From Clostridium niameyense (GTDB lineage Bacteria > Bacillota > Clostridia > Clostridiales > Clostridiaceae), in the NCBI RefSeq assembly GCF_001243045.1, contig NZ_LN849007.1:1888989-1952988 (forward strand): 64,000 nt of DNA, written 5' to 3'. Shown piece after piece: positions 28,489-37,037 of this stretch. The notes below the pieces were generated by a model. It searched no databases, was not told the DNA's origin, and worked only from the letters and a program-made list of their open reading frames with translations. Within the stretch, counting starts at the first letter, position 1, and the number at the start of each line of letters is the position of its first letter. The translations under genes were made by a program, and so were the position numbers.

Positions 28489-29183
28489 TATCTAAATACC
28501 TCCTTGTAGATTTGATCTATTGATTTTTCTTTTTCTATTCTAAGCTCCTCAGCTTCACCCTTTATAATTATTTTTCCTTCTGATATAAAATAAACATCAT
28601 CAAAAACTCTTTCTATATCATTTACTAAATGAGTAGTTATGATCATAGAACTATCCTCTCTATAGTTGTCTATTATAGCATCTAATATTTTATCTCTACT
28701 TACAGGATCTACTCCTCCTAAAGGTTCATCCAAAAGATATAAATCCGCCCTTCTTGATAATGTTAGAGTTAACAATAATTTTTCTACCATACCTTTAGAT
28801 AATGATGATACTTTACTTTCTTTATCTAATTCCATAAATTCAATAAGTTCATCACACTTTTTTTTATCAAAATCTTTATAAAAATCCTTATAGAAATTTA
28901 TACTATCTTTAATCTTCATCCATTTATACAAAAAATTTCTATCTGGTAAATAGGCTACTTTAGCCTTTGTTTTAATTCCTATTTCATCTTTATTTATCAA
29001 AATTTCACCTGAGGTTTTTCTTAAAAGACCTGCAGCTATTTTTAAAAAAGTAGTTTTTCCACTACCATTAGGTCCCAACAATCCAATTATTCTTCCCCTT
29101 TTTACTTCCATATCTAAACCATTTAATGCATTTTTTTTATAATAACACTTTTTTAAATCAGAACAAGTTAATATAGTATCCAT
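28488..29183 (-). CDS. ABC transporter ATPase of a YtrA-type operon
   Basis: 231 residues with Walker A GPNGSGKTT, a signature loop written LSKGMVEKLLLTLTL, Walker B LYLLDEPLGGVDP and the His switch ITTHLVNDIE. The signature is the SKG variant seen in ABC-2 exporters. ATG 29183 follows AAGGAGGATATATAAA, which itself overlaps the end of the regulator gene. It is followed directly by its permease. Confidence 0.93.
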   Translation of the reverse strand: MDTILTCSDLKKCYYKKNALNGLDMEVKRGRIIGLLGPNGSGKTTFLKIAAGLLRKTSGEILINKDEIGIKTKAKVAYLPDRNFLYKWMKIKDSINFYKDFYKDFDKKKCDELIEFMELDKESKVSSLSKGMVEKLLLTLTLSRRADLYLLDEPLGGVDPVSRDKILDAIIDNYREDSSMIITTHLVNDIERVFDDVYFISEGKIIIKGEAEELRIEKEKSIDQIYKEVFR

Positions 29184-29184
29184 T

Positions 29185-29556
29185 TTATATATCCTCCTTT
29201 TCTAATTGGCCTTTAATTATATCTATAATTTCCTTTTCATTAAATCCAATTTTCTTCATACCATCTAAAAAATTATTAACTATTTCTAAAGACATATCTC
29301 TTTTTAATTTTTTTACCATATTCATGTCCTCCTTAATAAAACTTCCCATACCTCTCTGAGTATAAATTACTCCTTCTCTCTCTAATTCTTGATATGCCCT
29401 TTGCATTGTATTTGGATTCACCATAAGAACTTTAGAAAATTCCCTTACAGAAGGTAATTTATCCCCAAGTTTTAAACTTTCATTAACTATATTTTCTTTT
29501 ATATAATTCATTATTTGAATATATATTGGAATTTTATCGCTAAAATTTATTTTCAT
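29185..29556 (-). CDS. GntR-family regulator, YtrA subfamily
   Basis: A short 123-residue GntR protein: winged helix at residues about 8-75 (IYIQIMNYIKENIV, LPSVREFSKVLMVNPNTMQRAY, YTQRGMGSFI) and only a small helical tail instead of a large ligand domain. That is the YtrA layout. It heads a three-gene operon with an ABC ATPase and permease, and it probably represses its own promoter through the palindrome at 29577-29600. Confidence 0.93.
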   Translation of the reverse strand: MKINFSDKIPIYIQIMNYIKENIVNESLKLGDKLPSVREFSKVLMVNPNTMQRAYQELEREGVIYTQRGMGSFIKEDMNMVKKLKRDMSLEIVNNFLDGMKKIGFNEKEIIDIIKGQLEKEDI

Positions 29557-29576
29557 TAAACTCCTCCTAATGTTTT

Positions 29577-29619
29577 AGTGTACTATCATTATAGTACACT
29601 AGTCTTATTTTCTTGTCAA
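29577..29619 (-). promoter_or_regulatory. Promoter and palindromic operator of the YtrA-type operon
   Basis: AGTGTACTA and TAGTACACT form a perfect 9+9 inverted repeat with a six-base centre (29577-29600). On the minus strand a TTGACA (29614-29619) lies 17 bases before TACTAT, so the palindrome covers the -10 region. This is as expected for autorepression by the adjacent GntR protein. Confidence 0.7.
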
Positions 29620-29667
29620 CATACAATTCAATATTTACATAATAATTTAATATTTACGCAAATAGAT

Positions 29668-29707
29668 ACCCCATGAACTACTATGTTTACTTAGTAGTTC
29701 ATGGGGT
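29668..29707 (-). terminator. Terminator of the SEC-C protein gene
   Basis: A 16-base perfect stem, ACCCCATGAACTACTA with TAGTAGTTCATGGGGT, has an eight-base loop and starts seven bases after the stop codon. Confidence 0.85.
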
Positions 29708-29713
29708 TATTAT

Positions 29714-30856
29714 TTATATATCTGATTTTTTATTTTTCATACAACATTTTTTGTATTTCTTACCACTTCCACAAGGACAAGGATCATTTCTACCTATCTT
29801 TTGTTTATTATATGATTTATTATATAATTCCTTTTGTTTTTTCTTTATTTCATTTATACTATATCCTCTTAAACACCATTTGCCGATTCTATCATTAGCT
29901 TCTATTAAACAATAATTTATCTTTTCTTCTAAACCTTTATCACTAATATATACTTTACCCTTTATAGTATCTAGTATATAATCTATGGAAAAAGCATTCT
30001 TTAGCATATAAGAAGCTAATAATACTACTTTATCCAATTTTTCTGAGGACATATTTAAATTATCATTCAAACATTTTTTTAATTCTTTTAGTTCTTTTAT
30101 GTAAAATTCTTTTTGATTGAAATTTCTTATTTCATCTATATGTAAATCATAATAATCTAAGTAGGCAACCCTTTTATGCCCATCTAATACATAATATAAG
30201 TCAATAACATTCTTACTATAGAATGCATTACCTTTATTTTTTATTCCGTAATAATTTCTATTATGTTCACTTAATATATTCTCTAAGTATCTTTTATCGA
30301 ATTCAATTTCTATATCTTTTCCACCACTTAGATTTTTAGATAAGTTATTTAAAATAGGATACAACTCGTCTATCTCTAAAGCACCGTAGTAATGAAGTAA
30401 AACCTCTATTGCTTTAAGCACTTCATTAGAAATAAAAAATCCTAAATTAAATTCTTTGTTGTCTACTACCTTATTCTTTATTGTCTCCTCTACTTCCTGT
30501 GGTATAACAACCAAATTTTCATTATTAGAGGATATTGGAAAAGCTAACCCCATATTTCTTAAAGAAATAAGTTCATCTTGGCATTTTTCTAAATTATCAC
30601 TTATATATTCACTTTCCTTAATATATTTATTTAAAAATACATATTGATAAAAATCTATTTTGTCTATTATTTGATCTAAATTAGATTGTATATTATTACT
30701 TAAAACTTCTACCAAATCCTTCTTGGCTAATTTACTTACGCCCTTTACATCTAATGTTTTCCTTATATCTGTTAATTCATTTTTTGTAAGATTATTTAAT
30801 AACTCTTCTAATGAATATTTAGTATTACTTAAATTTTCTAAATTGTCAAAACTCAC
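29714..30856 (-). CDS. SEC-C zinc-motif protein with Rho N-like helical start
   Basis: About 380 residues. The C-terminus ends in the SEC-C zinc-binding motif IGRNDPCPCGSGKKYKKCC, as at the end of SecA. The N-terminus (LEELLNNLTKNELTDIRKTL ... KKDLVEVL) resembles the Rho N / SAP-like helical module; the long middle is helical with no recognised fold. The function is unknown. The start is uncertain: I chose GTG 30856, seven bases after AGGAG. ATG 30862 almost abuts that site, and the open frame reaches GTG 30892. Confidence 0.8.
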   Translation of the reverse strand: MSFDNLENLSNTKYSLEELLNNLTKNELTDIRKTLDVKGVSKLAKKDLVEVLSNNIQSNLDQIIDKIDFYQYVFLNKYIKESEYISDNLEKCQDELISLRNMGLAFPISSNNENLVVIPQEVEETIKNKVVDNKEFNLGFFISNEVLKAIEVLLHYYGALEIDELYPILNNLSKNLSGGKDIEIEFDKRYLENILSEHNRNYYGIKNKGNAFYSKNVIDLYYVLDGHKRVAYLDYYDLHIDEIRNFNQKEFYIKELKELKKCLNDNLNMSSEKLDKVVLLASYMLKNAFSIDYILDTIKGKVYISDKGLEEKINYCLIEANDRIGKWCLRGYSINEIKKKQKELYNKSYNKQKIGRNDPCPCGSGKKYKKCCMKNKKSDI

Positions 30857-30985
30857 ATTCATTCTCCTATTCTTATATATATTTTCAAACACATCTAAGA
30901 TTAATTGTATATAAATAGCTAATTTTTTTCAATACTTATCTATTTAAAAAACAATTTGCATAAGTTTTCATATAATAATTATGTA

Positions 30986-31012
30986 ACACTATTCACTCCC
31001 CCTCATATAATA
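30986..31012 (+). promoter_or_regulatory. Candidate sigma-K promoter of the Cys-rich gene
   Basis: AC at 30986-30987, then 16 bases, then CATATAATA at 31004-31012 fits the sigma-K pattern AC-N16/17-CATANNNTA. It lies about 65 bases before the ATG of a coat-like Cys-rich protein. Inference by pattern only. Confidence 0.4.
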
Positions 31013-31075
31013 CTAATATAAATTATATATAATAATTTTAGACAAGCTAATCCCTAAAAGAATGGGGGGATATAT

Positions 31076-31312
31076 ATGGGTCATAAACATCATAAACGCG
31101 ATTGTTGCTGTGGATATGAAAAATATGAATGTTGTTCTCCTAGTTGCTGTCGTGGATATAATTATGGTTGCAATAGAGGTTGTGGATGTTCTAATTTTTT
31201 AGGAAGTTGTGGTTGCAATAGAGGTTGTTGCAATAATAGTTGTTGTAATAATGGTTTTGGCGGCAATAACTGGATTTGTTATCTGGCACTTTTAGCCCTA
31301 TTTTGCCGTTAA
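31076..31312 (+). CDS. Cysteine-rich, probable spore-surface protein
   Basis: A 78-residue protein with about 20 cysteines, many as CC pairs, plus Gly, Asn and Arg repeats (NRGCGCSNF, GCNRGCCNNSCCNNG). The N-terminus is His/Lys-rich (MGHKHHKRD) and the C-terminus is short and hydrophobic (WICYLALLALFC). Low-complexity Cys-rich proteins of this kind are common in clostridial spore coats and exosporia, where they form disulfide networks; that role is inferred from composition and the sigma-K-like promoter. ATG 31076 follows GGGGGGATATAT. It has no close neighbour on its strand. Confidence 0.8.
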   Translation: MGHKHHKRDCCCGYEKYECCSPSCCRGYNYGCNRGCGCSNFLGSCGCNRGCCNNSCCNNGFGGNNWICYLALLALFCR

Positions 31313-31758
31313 TCTAACTTATAATTTATAAGAAATATAGAGAATTATTTTTAAATATAAAAAGATATAAAAATATAGCAAGTAATTACTATATATAATA
31401 TATTATAGGCAGGTGTACTTACACCTGCCTAATTCTATAAGTTACACAAGAAATATTAATAATTAATTATAAGTATTAATACAAAACTTCATCTAACTAA
31501 CCCTACAAAGTTATCAGCCTCAAAGATTTTAAATAATATCCGTTAGTACAATATAAATATTTTTAATATAATATACTAGATTAGAAATTTTTAAAACCTT
31601 TAATGGTATCACACTTATTATTAATTATAAATTCTCTTGCAATAATATTTTATCCTAATAAAATTATTTTATTTATATAAATAATTGTAAAATTTTACAC
31701 GAAAGGGATCACATCAAAATAAAATTCTTTGATATAGCTCTTTATCTACTTATAATAT
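31313..31758. other. Intergenic region with one hairpin
   Basis: 446 bases without a recognisable gene. A near-perfect hairpin, AGGCAGGTGTA with TACACCTGCCT (31407-31430), probably ends the Cys-rich transcript although no clear T-tract follows. The rest is featureless AT-rich sequence that must hold the 3' end of the cstA transcript. Confidence 0.6.
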
Positions 31759-33393
31759 TTAAGCCTTTATACCTTTATTATTATCTTTGTTTCCTTTTAG
31801 TACATTATAAGCCTCCACTAAAAGAACTATGGAAAGTATAAACAATACTACTGCCATAATTCCTAATATATAATTTGGATTAGCACCAAATAAATAAGAT
31901 TTCATAACTAAAAATAATGCTGTTAAAGTAACTGCAAACATAAATACCATAGGTATTTTTATCATCATTGTTTTCTTCCCTAGTTTTGTAAGCCAAGCTG
32001 TTAATGATAATAAAGCTAAAGCTGCTAGTAACTGATTAGCTGATCCAAAAATCGGCCATATTTTATCATATCCATATAATATAAGTCCTAATGCACATAA
32101 AACAGTTATTATAGTAGATGTATACATATTAGCAAGTGGAGATCTTGTACCATCTTTCCTAACTTCAAAAAATTCTTGGAATATATATCTAGCTATTCTT
32201 GTAGCTGTATCCAAACTTGTTAGAGCAAAAGCTGAAAAAGATAATGTTACAAATACCTTACCTACAGATATAGGTATTCCAAATGCAGACATAAATTCAG
32301 CACAACCATTAGCAAATATTTGAGCTGGAGTTCCTTCTGCTTTAGCTACATATCCTACAGAAATTAAAGCTATAATAGCAACTATACCCTCTATAAGCAT
32401 AGATCCATATCCTATAAGTTGAGCATCTCCTTCTTTATTTAATTGTTTAGAAGTTGTACCTGAACTTACGAGTGAATGGAAACCAGATACTGCACCGCAA
32501 GCTACTGTAACAAATAAAAATGGAAACAAAGTTTTTCCTTTTACTGTAAGTGATGTTACAGGTTTTAATTGCATTGTTGGGTGTAGTAAAATTATACCTA
32601 TAAAAGCTCCTAAAAGCATAGCATATAATAAGAATGAACATAGATAATCTCTAGGTTGTAACAATAGCCACACTGGCATTGTAGATGCCGCAGTAATGTA
32701 TATAAGCAAAATTATTTGCCATTGAAATTTACTTAATTTCAATACTGGAAATTTATAACCTATATAAACACAAAAAAATAATAATGCAACACCTACTACA
32801 GTAGATACTCCTATAGGTGCATTTTTTCTATATACAAAAAAACCAAATCCCATAGCCAAAAATATAAATAAGATTGAAGATGTTCCTGCTTGAGCTCCAG
32901 TTAATGCATTGGGTTTAGCTGGATCAAAAGCAAAGGTAGATGCACAAATATCACTAAAAGCTGCCACAACTAATACAAGAGTAACCCAAGCAAATACATT
33001 AAATAATTTTTTTCCCTTTTCTCCTATATTAGCATGAATAATTTCCCCAATGGAATTTCCTCCATGTCTTATGGATGCAAATAATGATCCAAAATCATGA
33101 ACTCCACCTATGAAGATACTTCCTATAACTATCCAAAGCATTACTGGAACCCAGCCAAATATAGCTGCTTGTATAGGACCTGCTATAGGACCTGCTCCTG
33201 CTATAGATGAAAAATGATGTCCTAATAAAATTTTTGCATCTGCAGGACAATAGTCTACATTATCAAATTTAACATGAGCTGGAGTTTCTCGACTAATATC
33301 TACTCCCCAGTGCTTAGCGAGCCACCTTCCGTAAGTTAAATAAGCAATAAAAAACAAAATTATACCTGTTAAAAGCAATGCTAGTGAATTCAT
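31759..33393 (-). CDS. cstA: CstA-family transporter
   Basis: A 544-residue carbon-starvation protein A homologue with about 15 membrane helices. Family-specific segments include HFSSIAGAGPIAGP near residue 60, the FVTVACGAVSGFHSLVSSGTTSKQ region near 300 (written here in part), and LDTATRIARYIFQEF near 395. CstA proteins import peptides or pyruvate during carbon limitation. This is the compact Gram-positive length rather than the roughly 700-residue enteric form. ATG 33393 follows GGAGGGATTCTT; an unknown gene lies 11 bases upstream in the same operon. Confidence 0.94.
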   Translation of the reverse strand: MNSLALLLTGIILFFIAYLTYGRWLAKHWGVDISRETPAHVKFDNVDYCPADAKILLGHHFSSIAGAGPIAGPIQAAIFGWVPVMLWIVIGSIFIGGVHDFGSLFASIRHGGNSIGEIIHANIGEKGKKLFNVFAWVTLVLVVAAFSDICASTFAFDPAKPNALTGAQAGTSSILFIFLAMGFGFFVYRKNAPIGVSTVVGVALLFFCVYIGYKFPVLKLSKFQWQIILLIYITAASTMPVWLLLQPRDYLCSFLLYAMLLGAFIGIILLHPTMQLKPVTSLTVKGKTLFPFLFVTVACGAVSGFHSLVSSGTTSKQLNKEGDAQLIGYGSMLIEGIVAIIALISVGYVAKAEGTPAQIFANGCAEFMSAFGIPISVGKVFVTLSFSAFALTSLDTATRIARYIFQEFFEVRKDGTRSPLANMYTSTIITVLCALGLILYGYDKIWPIFGSANQLLAALALLSLTAWLTKLGKKTMMIKIPMVFMFAVTLTALFLVMKSYLFGANPNYILGIMAVVLFILSIVLLVEAYNVLKGNKDNNKGIKA

Positions 33394-33404
33394 AAGAATC
33401 CCTC

Positions 33405-33914
33405 CTATTCTTTATTAAAGTGTACTTGATACACTTTTTTAACAACCTTAGCAGCTTTATTAGTTATAATTTCTTCATTAGTCAAATCTACTAAAATAAG
33501 ACGTATATCACACCAACCATACCAATAAAACTTATATGCCTTACAATATTTAAATTTTTTTATAAACTTTTTTATTTTAAAATTTACTGGAGTATTACTT
33601 AGAATTATTCCCGTTATATAAGAACTTTTATGATCCTTATGAGGACTTACATATTTTGACTCTGCCTTTATAAGCATTTTTGTAAAACCATCTAAAAAAT
33701 CTTCTGAAATTTCATTTACCTCTTTTACAAAACAGTATTCGTTAGTTTCAAAACTATCTATAATATCATTTTCAGTCAACATAGTCCTTACATTAACTAA
33801 ATTGCATGTAGCAAATACATCTAATTTATTTGCTAATATACTTATATTTCTTTGAACTTTAAAATATGTTTTATAGGAATTTATTAATCTCTCCATATAT
33901 TTCCGTGATTCCAT
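33405..33914 (-). CDS. Unknown protein co-transcribed with cstA
   Basis: 169 residues, soluble and basic, not recognised. Visible features are an N-terminal amphipathic helix (MERLINSYKTYFKVQRNISI), a mid-section ending LIKAESKYVSPHKDHKSSYI, and an aromatic cluster YKFYWYGWCDIRL near residue 130. It precedes cstA by 11 bases on the same strand with its own AGGAGGTAACAA site, so the two are almost certainly one operon. An accessory or regulatory role for the transporter is only a guess. Confidence 0.75.
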   Translation of the reverse strand: MESRKYMERLINSYKTYFKVQRNISILANKLDVFATCNLVNVRTMLTENDIIDSFETNEYCFVKEVNEISEDFLDGFTKMLIKAESKYVSPHKDHKSSYITGIILSNTPVNFKIKKFIKKFKYCKAYKFYWYGWCDIRLILVDLTNEEIITNKAAKVVKKVYQVHFNKE

Positions 33915-34112
33915 TTGTTACCTCCTATGCATTTTAATGTTAACACCCTCACATTTTTCAGTCAACAAAGAAAACCTTTAATTTTAAGTGAAAACCCCTT
34001 ATTTTTTTTTATTATCTTTCTTATAAAAACGTTTACATAATTATGCATAGAAATATTCCATATCTTATATTAATTTAATATTAAAAATTTTATCTAAAAT
34101 AGAAAAGGGAGT

Positions 34113-34142
34113 TCTCATATTGTATTTTTATACATTGTGAGA
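34113..34142 (-). terminator. Terminator after the aminopeptidase cluster
   Basis: TCTCATATTGTA pairs with TACATTGTGAGA (two mismatches), followed on the minus strand by a T-rich tract, shortly after the pepP stop at 34158. Confidence 0.6.
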
Positions 34143-34157
34143 CATCCCCCATCTAAT

Positions 34158-35396
34158 TTATTTCATAAAGTTTTCTATATCTTCTATGCTTTTAATAATA
34201 TCATTACTTAAAATTTCACATCCATATTTGGTTATTAAAAGATCATCTTCTATTCTTATACCTATTCCTTCTTCTTTTATATACAAACCAGGTTCATCAG
34301 TTATTATCATGCCTTCTTTTAAATTTTCTTTATAGCTTCCAACATCATGAGTATCACTACCTAAATAGTGACCGAAACTATGAAAATAATACTCTTGAAG
34401 TTCACTTTCATCCTTTATTAGTCCTAAAGTTTTACATCCACCAGCTAATACCTTTTTTGTTACGTTTTCCAATTCACTAAAACTAACTCCTGGTTTTGCA
34501 TTTTCACTTATAACATTATTTGCCTCTAGCACTACCTTATAAATATCCTTTTGCCTCTCTGTAAATCTACCACTTACAGGAAAGGTTCTACTTATATCCC
34601 CATTATAGTATTTATACTGAGCACCTAAATCACAAAATAATAAATCTCCATCTTTAGTTTTGCAATTATTATTATAATAATGAAGTACTGTAGCATTTTC
34701 TCCTGATGCTAATATACTTGGAAATGCGAAGTCTTTTACTCCATTTTTCTTTAATATAAAATCAAAATATGCTTCTACCTCATATTCCATCATTCCTGGT
34801 TTAATATTTTTCATCATATTATATATTCCATCTTTAGTTATATCTATAGCTGTTTTTATTAACTTTATTTCTTCATTAGTTTTGATAGTTCTTAATTTGC
34901 AAATTTTATTATATACATTTTTTATATTTAAATAAGGATATTTATTTCTTATGTTTTTTGCAAATATGCGTGCTTCTGTAGAACTTTCATTCCACTGTCT
35001 TCTTTCTAAATCTAAATATATATTAGAAAACTCAACTCTATTTAACAAAGTAGCAAAGTCTTCATAGAATTCATCCAAATATTTTATATTTTTTATTCCT
35101 GTTAATTTTGTATTTTCTTCTTCGCTAATAGTAGGTCCCATCCATCTTGCCATAATCTCATCTGGTCTTTTTATATATAAACATTCATTAAATATATTAT
35201 CTTTTTTAGCCATTAATAATATTATTTCTTCTTCATCTATTCCCGTTAAATAATAGAAGTTTCTATTGGGAGTAAAAGCATAAGTTTCATCTGCTGATTT
35301 GTATGGTGCTTTACCAGCAAAAATTAAAATTACAGAGTCATCTTCTATGTCCCTCATTAGTTTTTTTCTATTATTTGACACAAATTCTTTATCCAT
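34158..35396 (-). CDS. pepP: Xaa-Pro aminopeptidase (M24B)
   Basis: 412 residues: an N-terminal creatinase-like domain (about 1-165; YAFTPNRNFYYLTGID) and a pita-bread metallopeptidase domain. The five metal ligands are visible as Asp in FCDLGAQY, Asp in YNGDISRTFP, His in HSFGHYLGSDTHDVG, Glu in ITDEPGLYI and Glu in GIRIEDDLLIT. It removes N-terminal residues before proline. It is the last gene of a three-gene minus-strand cluster, 21 bases after the SPFH gene. ATG 35396 follows AAAAGGTGAATATAT. Confidence 0.94.
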   Translation of the reverse strand: MDKEFVSNNRKKLMRDIEDDSVILIFAGKAPYKSADETYAFTPNRNFYYLTGIDEEEIILLMAKKDNIFNECLYIKRPDEIMARWMGPTISEEENTKLTGIKNIKYLDEFYEDFATLLNRVEFSNIYLDLERRQWNESSTEARIFAKNIRNKYPYLNIKNVYNKICKLRTIKTNEEIKLIKTAIDITKDGIYNMMKNIKPGMMEYEVEAYFDFILKKNGVKDFAFPSILASGENATVLHYYNNNCKTKDGDLLFCDLGAQYKYYNGDISRTFPVSGRFTERQKDIYKVVLEANNVISENAKPGVSFSELENVTKKVLAGGCKTLGLIKDESELQEYYFHSFGHYLGSDTHDVGSYKENLKEGMIITDEPGLYIKEEGIGIRIEDDLLITKYGCEILSNDIIKSIEDIENFMK

Positions 35397-35417
35397 ATAT
35401 ATTCACCTTTTTATAAA

Positions 35418-36359
35418 CTAATTATCACCTTTTTTATCTTTAGTTAATAAATCTCCTATTGCTGCAATACTACCTAGTGAAGATAATGTTTCATTAGGTA
35501 ATATAAGCTTATTAGCTGGGTTTTTAGACATTTCTTTTAATGCATCTACTTGTTTTAATGCAATAACAACTTCATTAGTGCCTGATTCTATAATTGATGT
35601 ATTAACCGTTCTTATAGCTTGTGCCTCTGCTACAGATATTTGTTCTATGGCTCTAGCCTTACCCTCTGCTTCTAATAATTGAGATTCTCTAAGTCCTTCT
35701 GCTCTTCTTATATTAGCTTCTTTTTCAGCCTCTGCTTGAAGTATTTTAGCTTGCTTTTGTCCTTCTGCCCTAGCTATTTGTGATTGTTTTTCCCCTTCTG
35801 CCTGTAAAATTGCAGCTCTTTTATCTCTCTCTGCTTTCATTTGTTTTTCCATAGCCTGTTGTATTTCTATTGGTGGATTTATATTTTTTATTTCCACAGA
35901 TAAAATTTTAATACCATAAGCATCTGTTATTTCATCTATTTGTTGAAGTAATTTTGAATTTATTCTATCTCTTCCTGACAATACTTCATCTAAACTCATA
36001 TTTCCTACAATGTTTCTCATATTAGTTATAGTAGAGTAGACTATTCCTGATTTAAAATCTTCTATATTATAAACAGCATCTTTAGGACTCATTATTTTAT
36101 AAAATATAACATTATCTATAGATATTTTTACATTATCCTGGGTAATAACACTTTGAGGTTCTATATCTAATATTTGTTGCTTTGTTGACACCTTTTTTCT
36201 TACAAAATCGGCAAATGGAACAATTAAATGCCAACCTGGTTCTAAAATTCTATTATATTTACCAAATCTTTCAACTATAAAGATTTGTCCAGTATTTACC
36301 ACTTTAATAGAAATTAAAAATGTTATTAAAATTAATGCAAGTATTATTAATATTATCAT
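35418..36359 (-). CDS. SPFH/stomatin-like membrane protein (QmcA type)
   Basis: 313 residues: one N-terminal membrane helix (IILIILALILITFLISI), a PHB/SPFH domain (TGQIFIVERFGKYNRILEPG onward) and a long Ala/Glu-rich coiled-coil with repeated AEGEKQ and AEGQKQ units between about 185 and 235. A short C-terminal segment follows. Such proteins oligomerise into membrane scaffolds and commonly pair with NfeD proteins, as here (the NfeD gene ends 40 bases upstream). ATG 36359 follows AGGAGTGATTAAGTT. Confidence 0.93.
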   Translation of the reverse strand: MIILIILALILITFLISIKVVNTGQIFIVERFGKYNRILEPGWHLIVPFADFVRKKVSTKQQILDIEPQSVITQDNVKISIDNVIFYKIMSPKDAVYNIEDFKSGIVYSTITNMRNIVGNMSLDEVLSGRDRINSKLLQQIDEITDAYGIKILSVEIKNINPPIEIQQAMEKQMKAERDKRAAILQAEGEKQSQIARAEGQKQAKILQAEAEKEANIRRAEGLRESQLLEAEGKARAIEQISVAEAQAIRTVNTSIIESGTNEVVIALKQVDALKEMSKNPANKLILPNETLSSLGSIAAIGDLLTKDKKGDN

Positions 36360-36398
36360 AACTTAATCACTCCTTAATATATTTTATATCTAAACCTA

Positions 36399-36836
36399 TT
36401 ATTTATTTATTTTCTCGATAATAAGTTTATTACCTTTTACTGCAACTATTCTTACCTTATTTCCTTTACTTATAAATTCCCCCTTATTCTCAGCTCTCCA
36501 AAAAGCTCCTTGGAATTTAACAATAGACTCTATATCAATATCTTTATCAACTGTAAATTCTTCTCCTACATAATTTTTATCTACTGATAATTTTTCACAT
36601 CCACTTTTTTTAATACTTTTTTTAACTAATGGATATCCTATAAGCATAGTTAGAATACTTATAACTATAAATAGAATGATCTGCATCATAAATGAAATTT
36701 TAAACATTTCACTTACTGCAGCCACTATAGCCCCAATAGTAAACCATACAAATAAAAAAGAACTAGTAAATACATCTATAAGCAATGCAGCTGTACCTAT
36801 TATTATCCAAAAGAACATATTAAATGAATTAAACAT
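36399..36836 (-). CDS. NfeD-like membrane protein
   Basis: 145 residues with three to four N-terminal membrane helices (about 7-70) and a C-terminal OB-like beta domain (YVGEEFTVDKDI ... GAFWRAENKGEFISKGNKVRIVAVKGN, quoted in parts). This is the short NfeD form that accompanies stomatin-like proteins. It is the first gene of the NfeD-SPFH-pepP cluster. The ribosome site GAAAGGAGGACA is about a dozen bases from ATG 36836, slightly long. Confidence 0.88.
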   Translation of the reverse strand: MFNSFNMFFWIIIGTAALLIDVFTSSFLFVWFTIGAIVAAVSEMFKISFMMQIILFIVISILTMLIGYPLVKKSIKKSGCEKLSVDKNYVGEEFTVDKDIDIESIVKFQGAFWRAENKGEFISKGNKVRIVAVKGNKLIIEKINK

Positions 36837-37037
36837 ATTTATTTATAAATGTCCTCCTTTCTGTGAAAATATTGTTAATTATTAATATCATTATACATTA
36901 ATTTTTTAAAAAGGCTATAGCTAAATCATAACAATATTTTCAAAAAATAAATTTATAACCTAATCTTCTATTAATTAAATATGATTAATTTGGTATAATC
37001 AATAACATAAGGAATTTTTTAAATTGGAGGAATTAAA

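Noticed and set aside
31407-31430. Palindrome AGGCAGGTGTA / TACACCTGCCT as a regulatory operator
   Set aside because: It lies 3' of the Cys-rich gene and far from any start codon, so a transcript-end hairpin is simpler.
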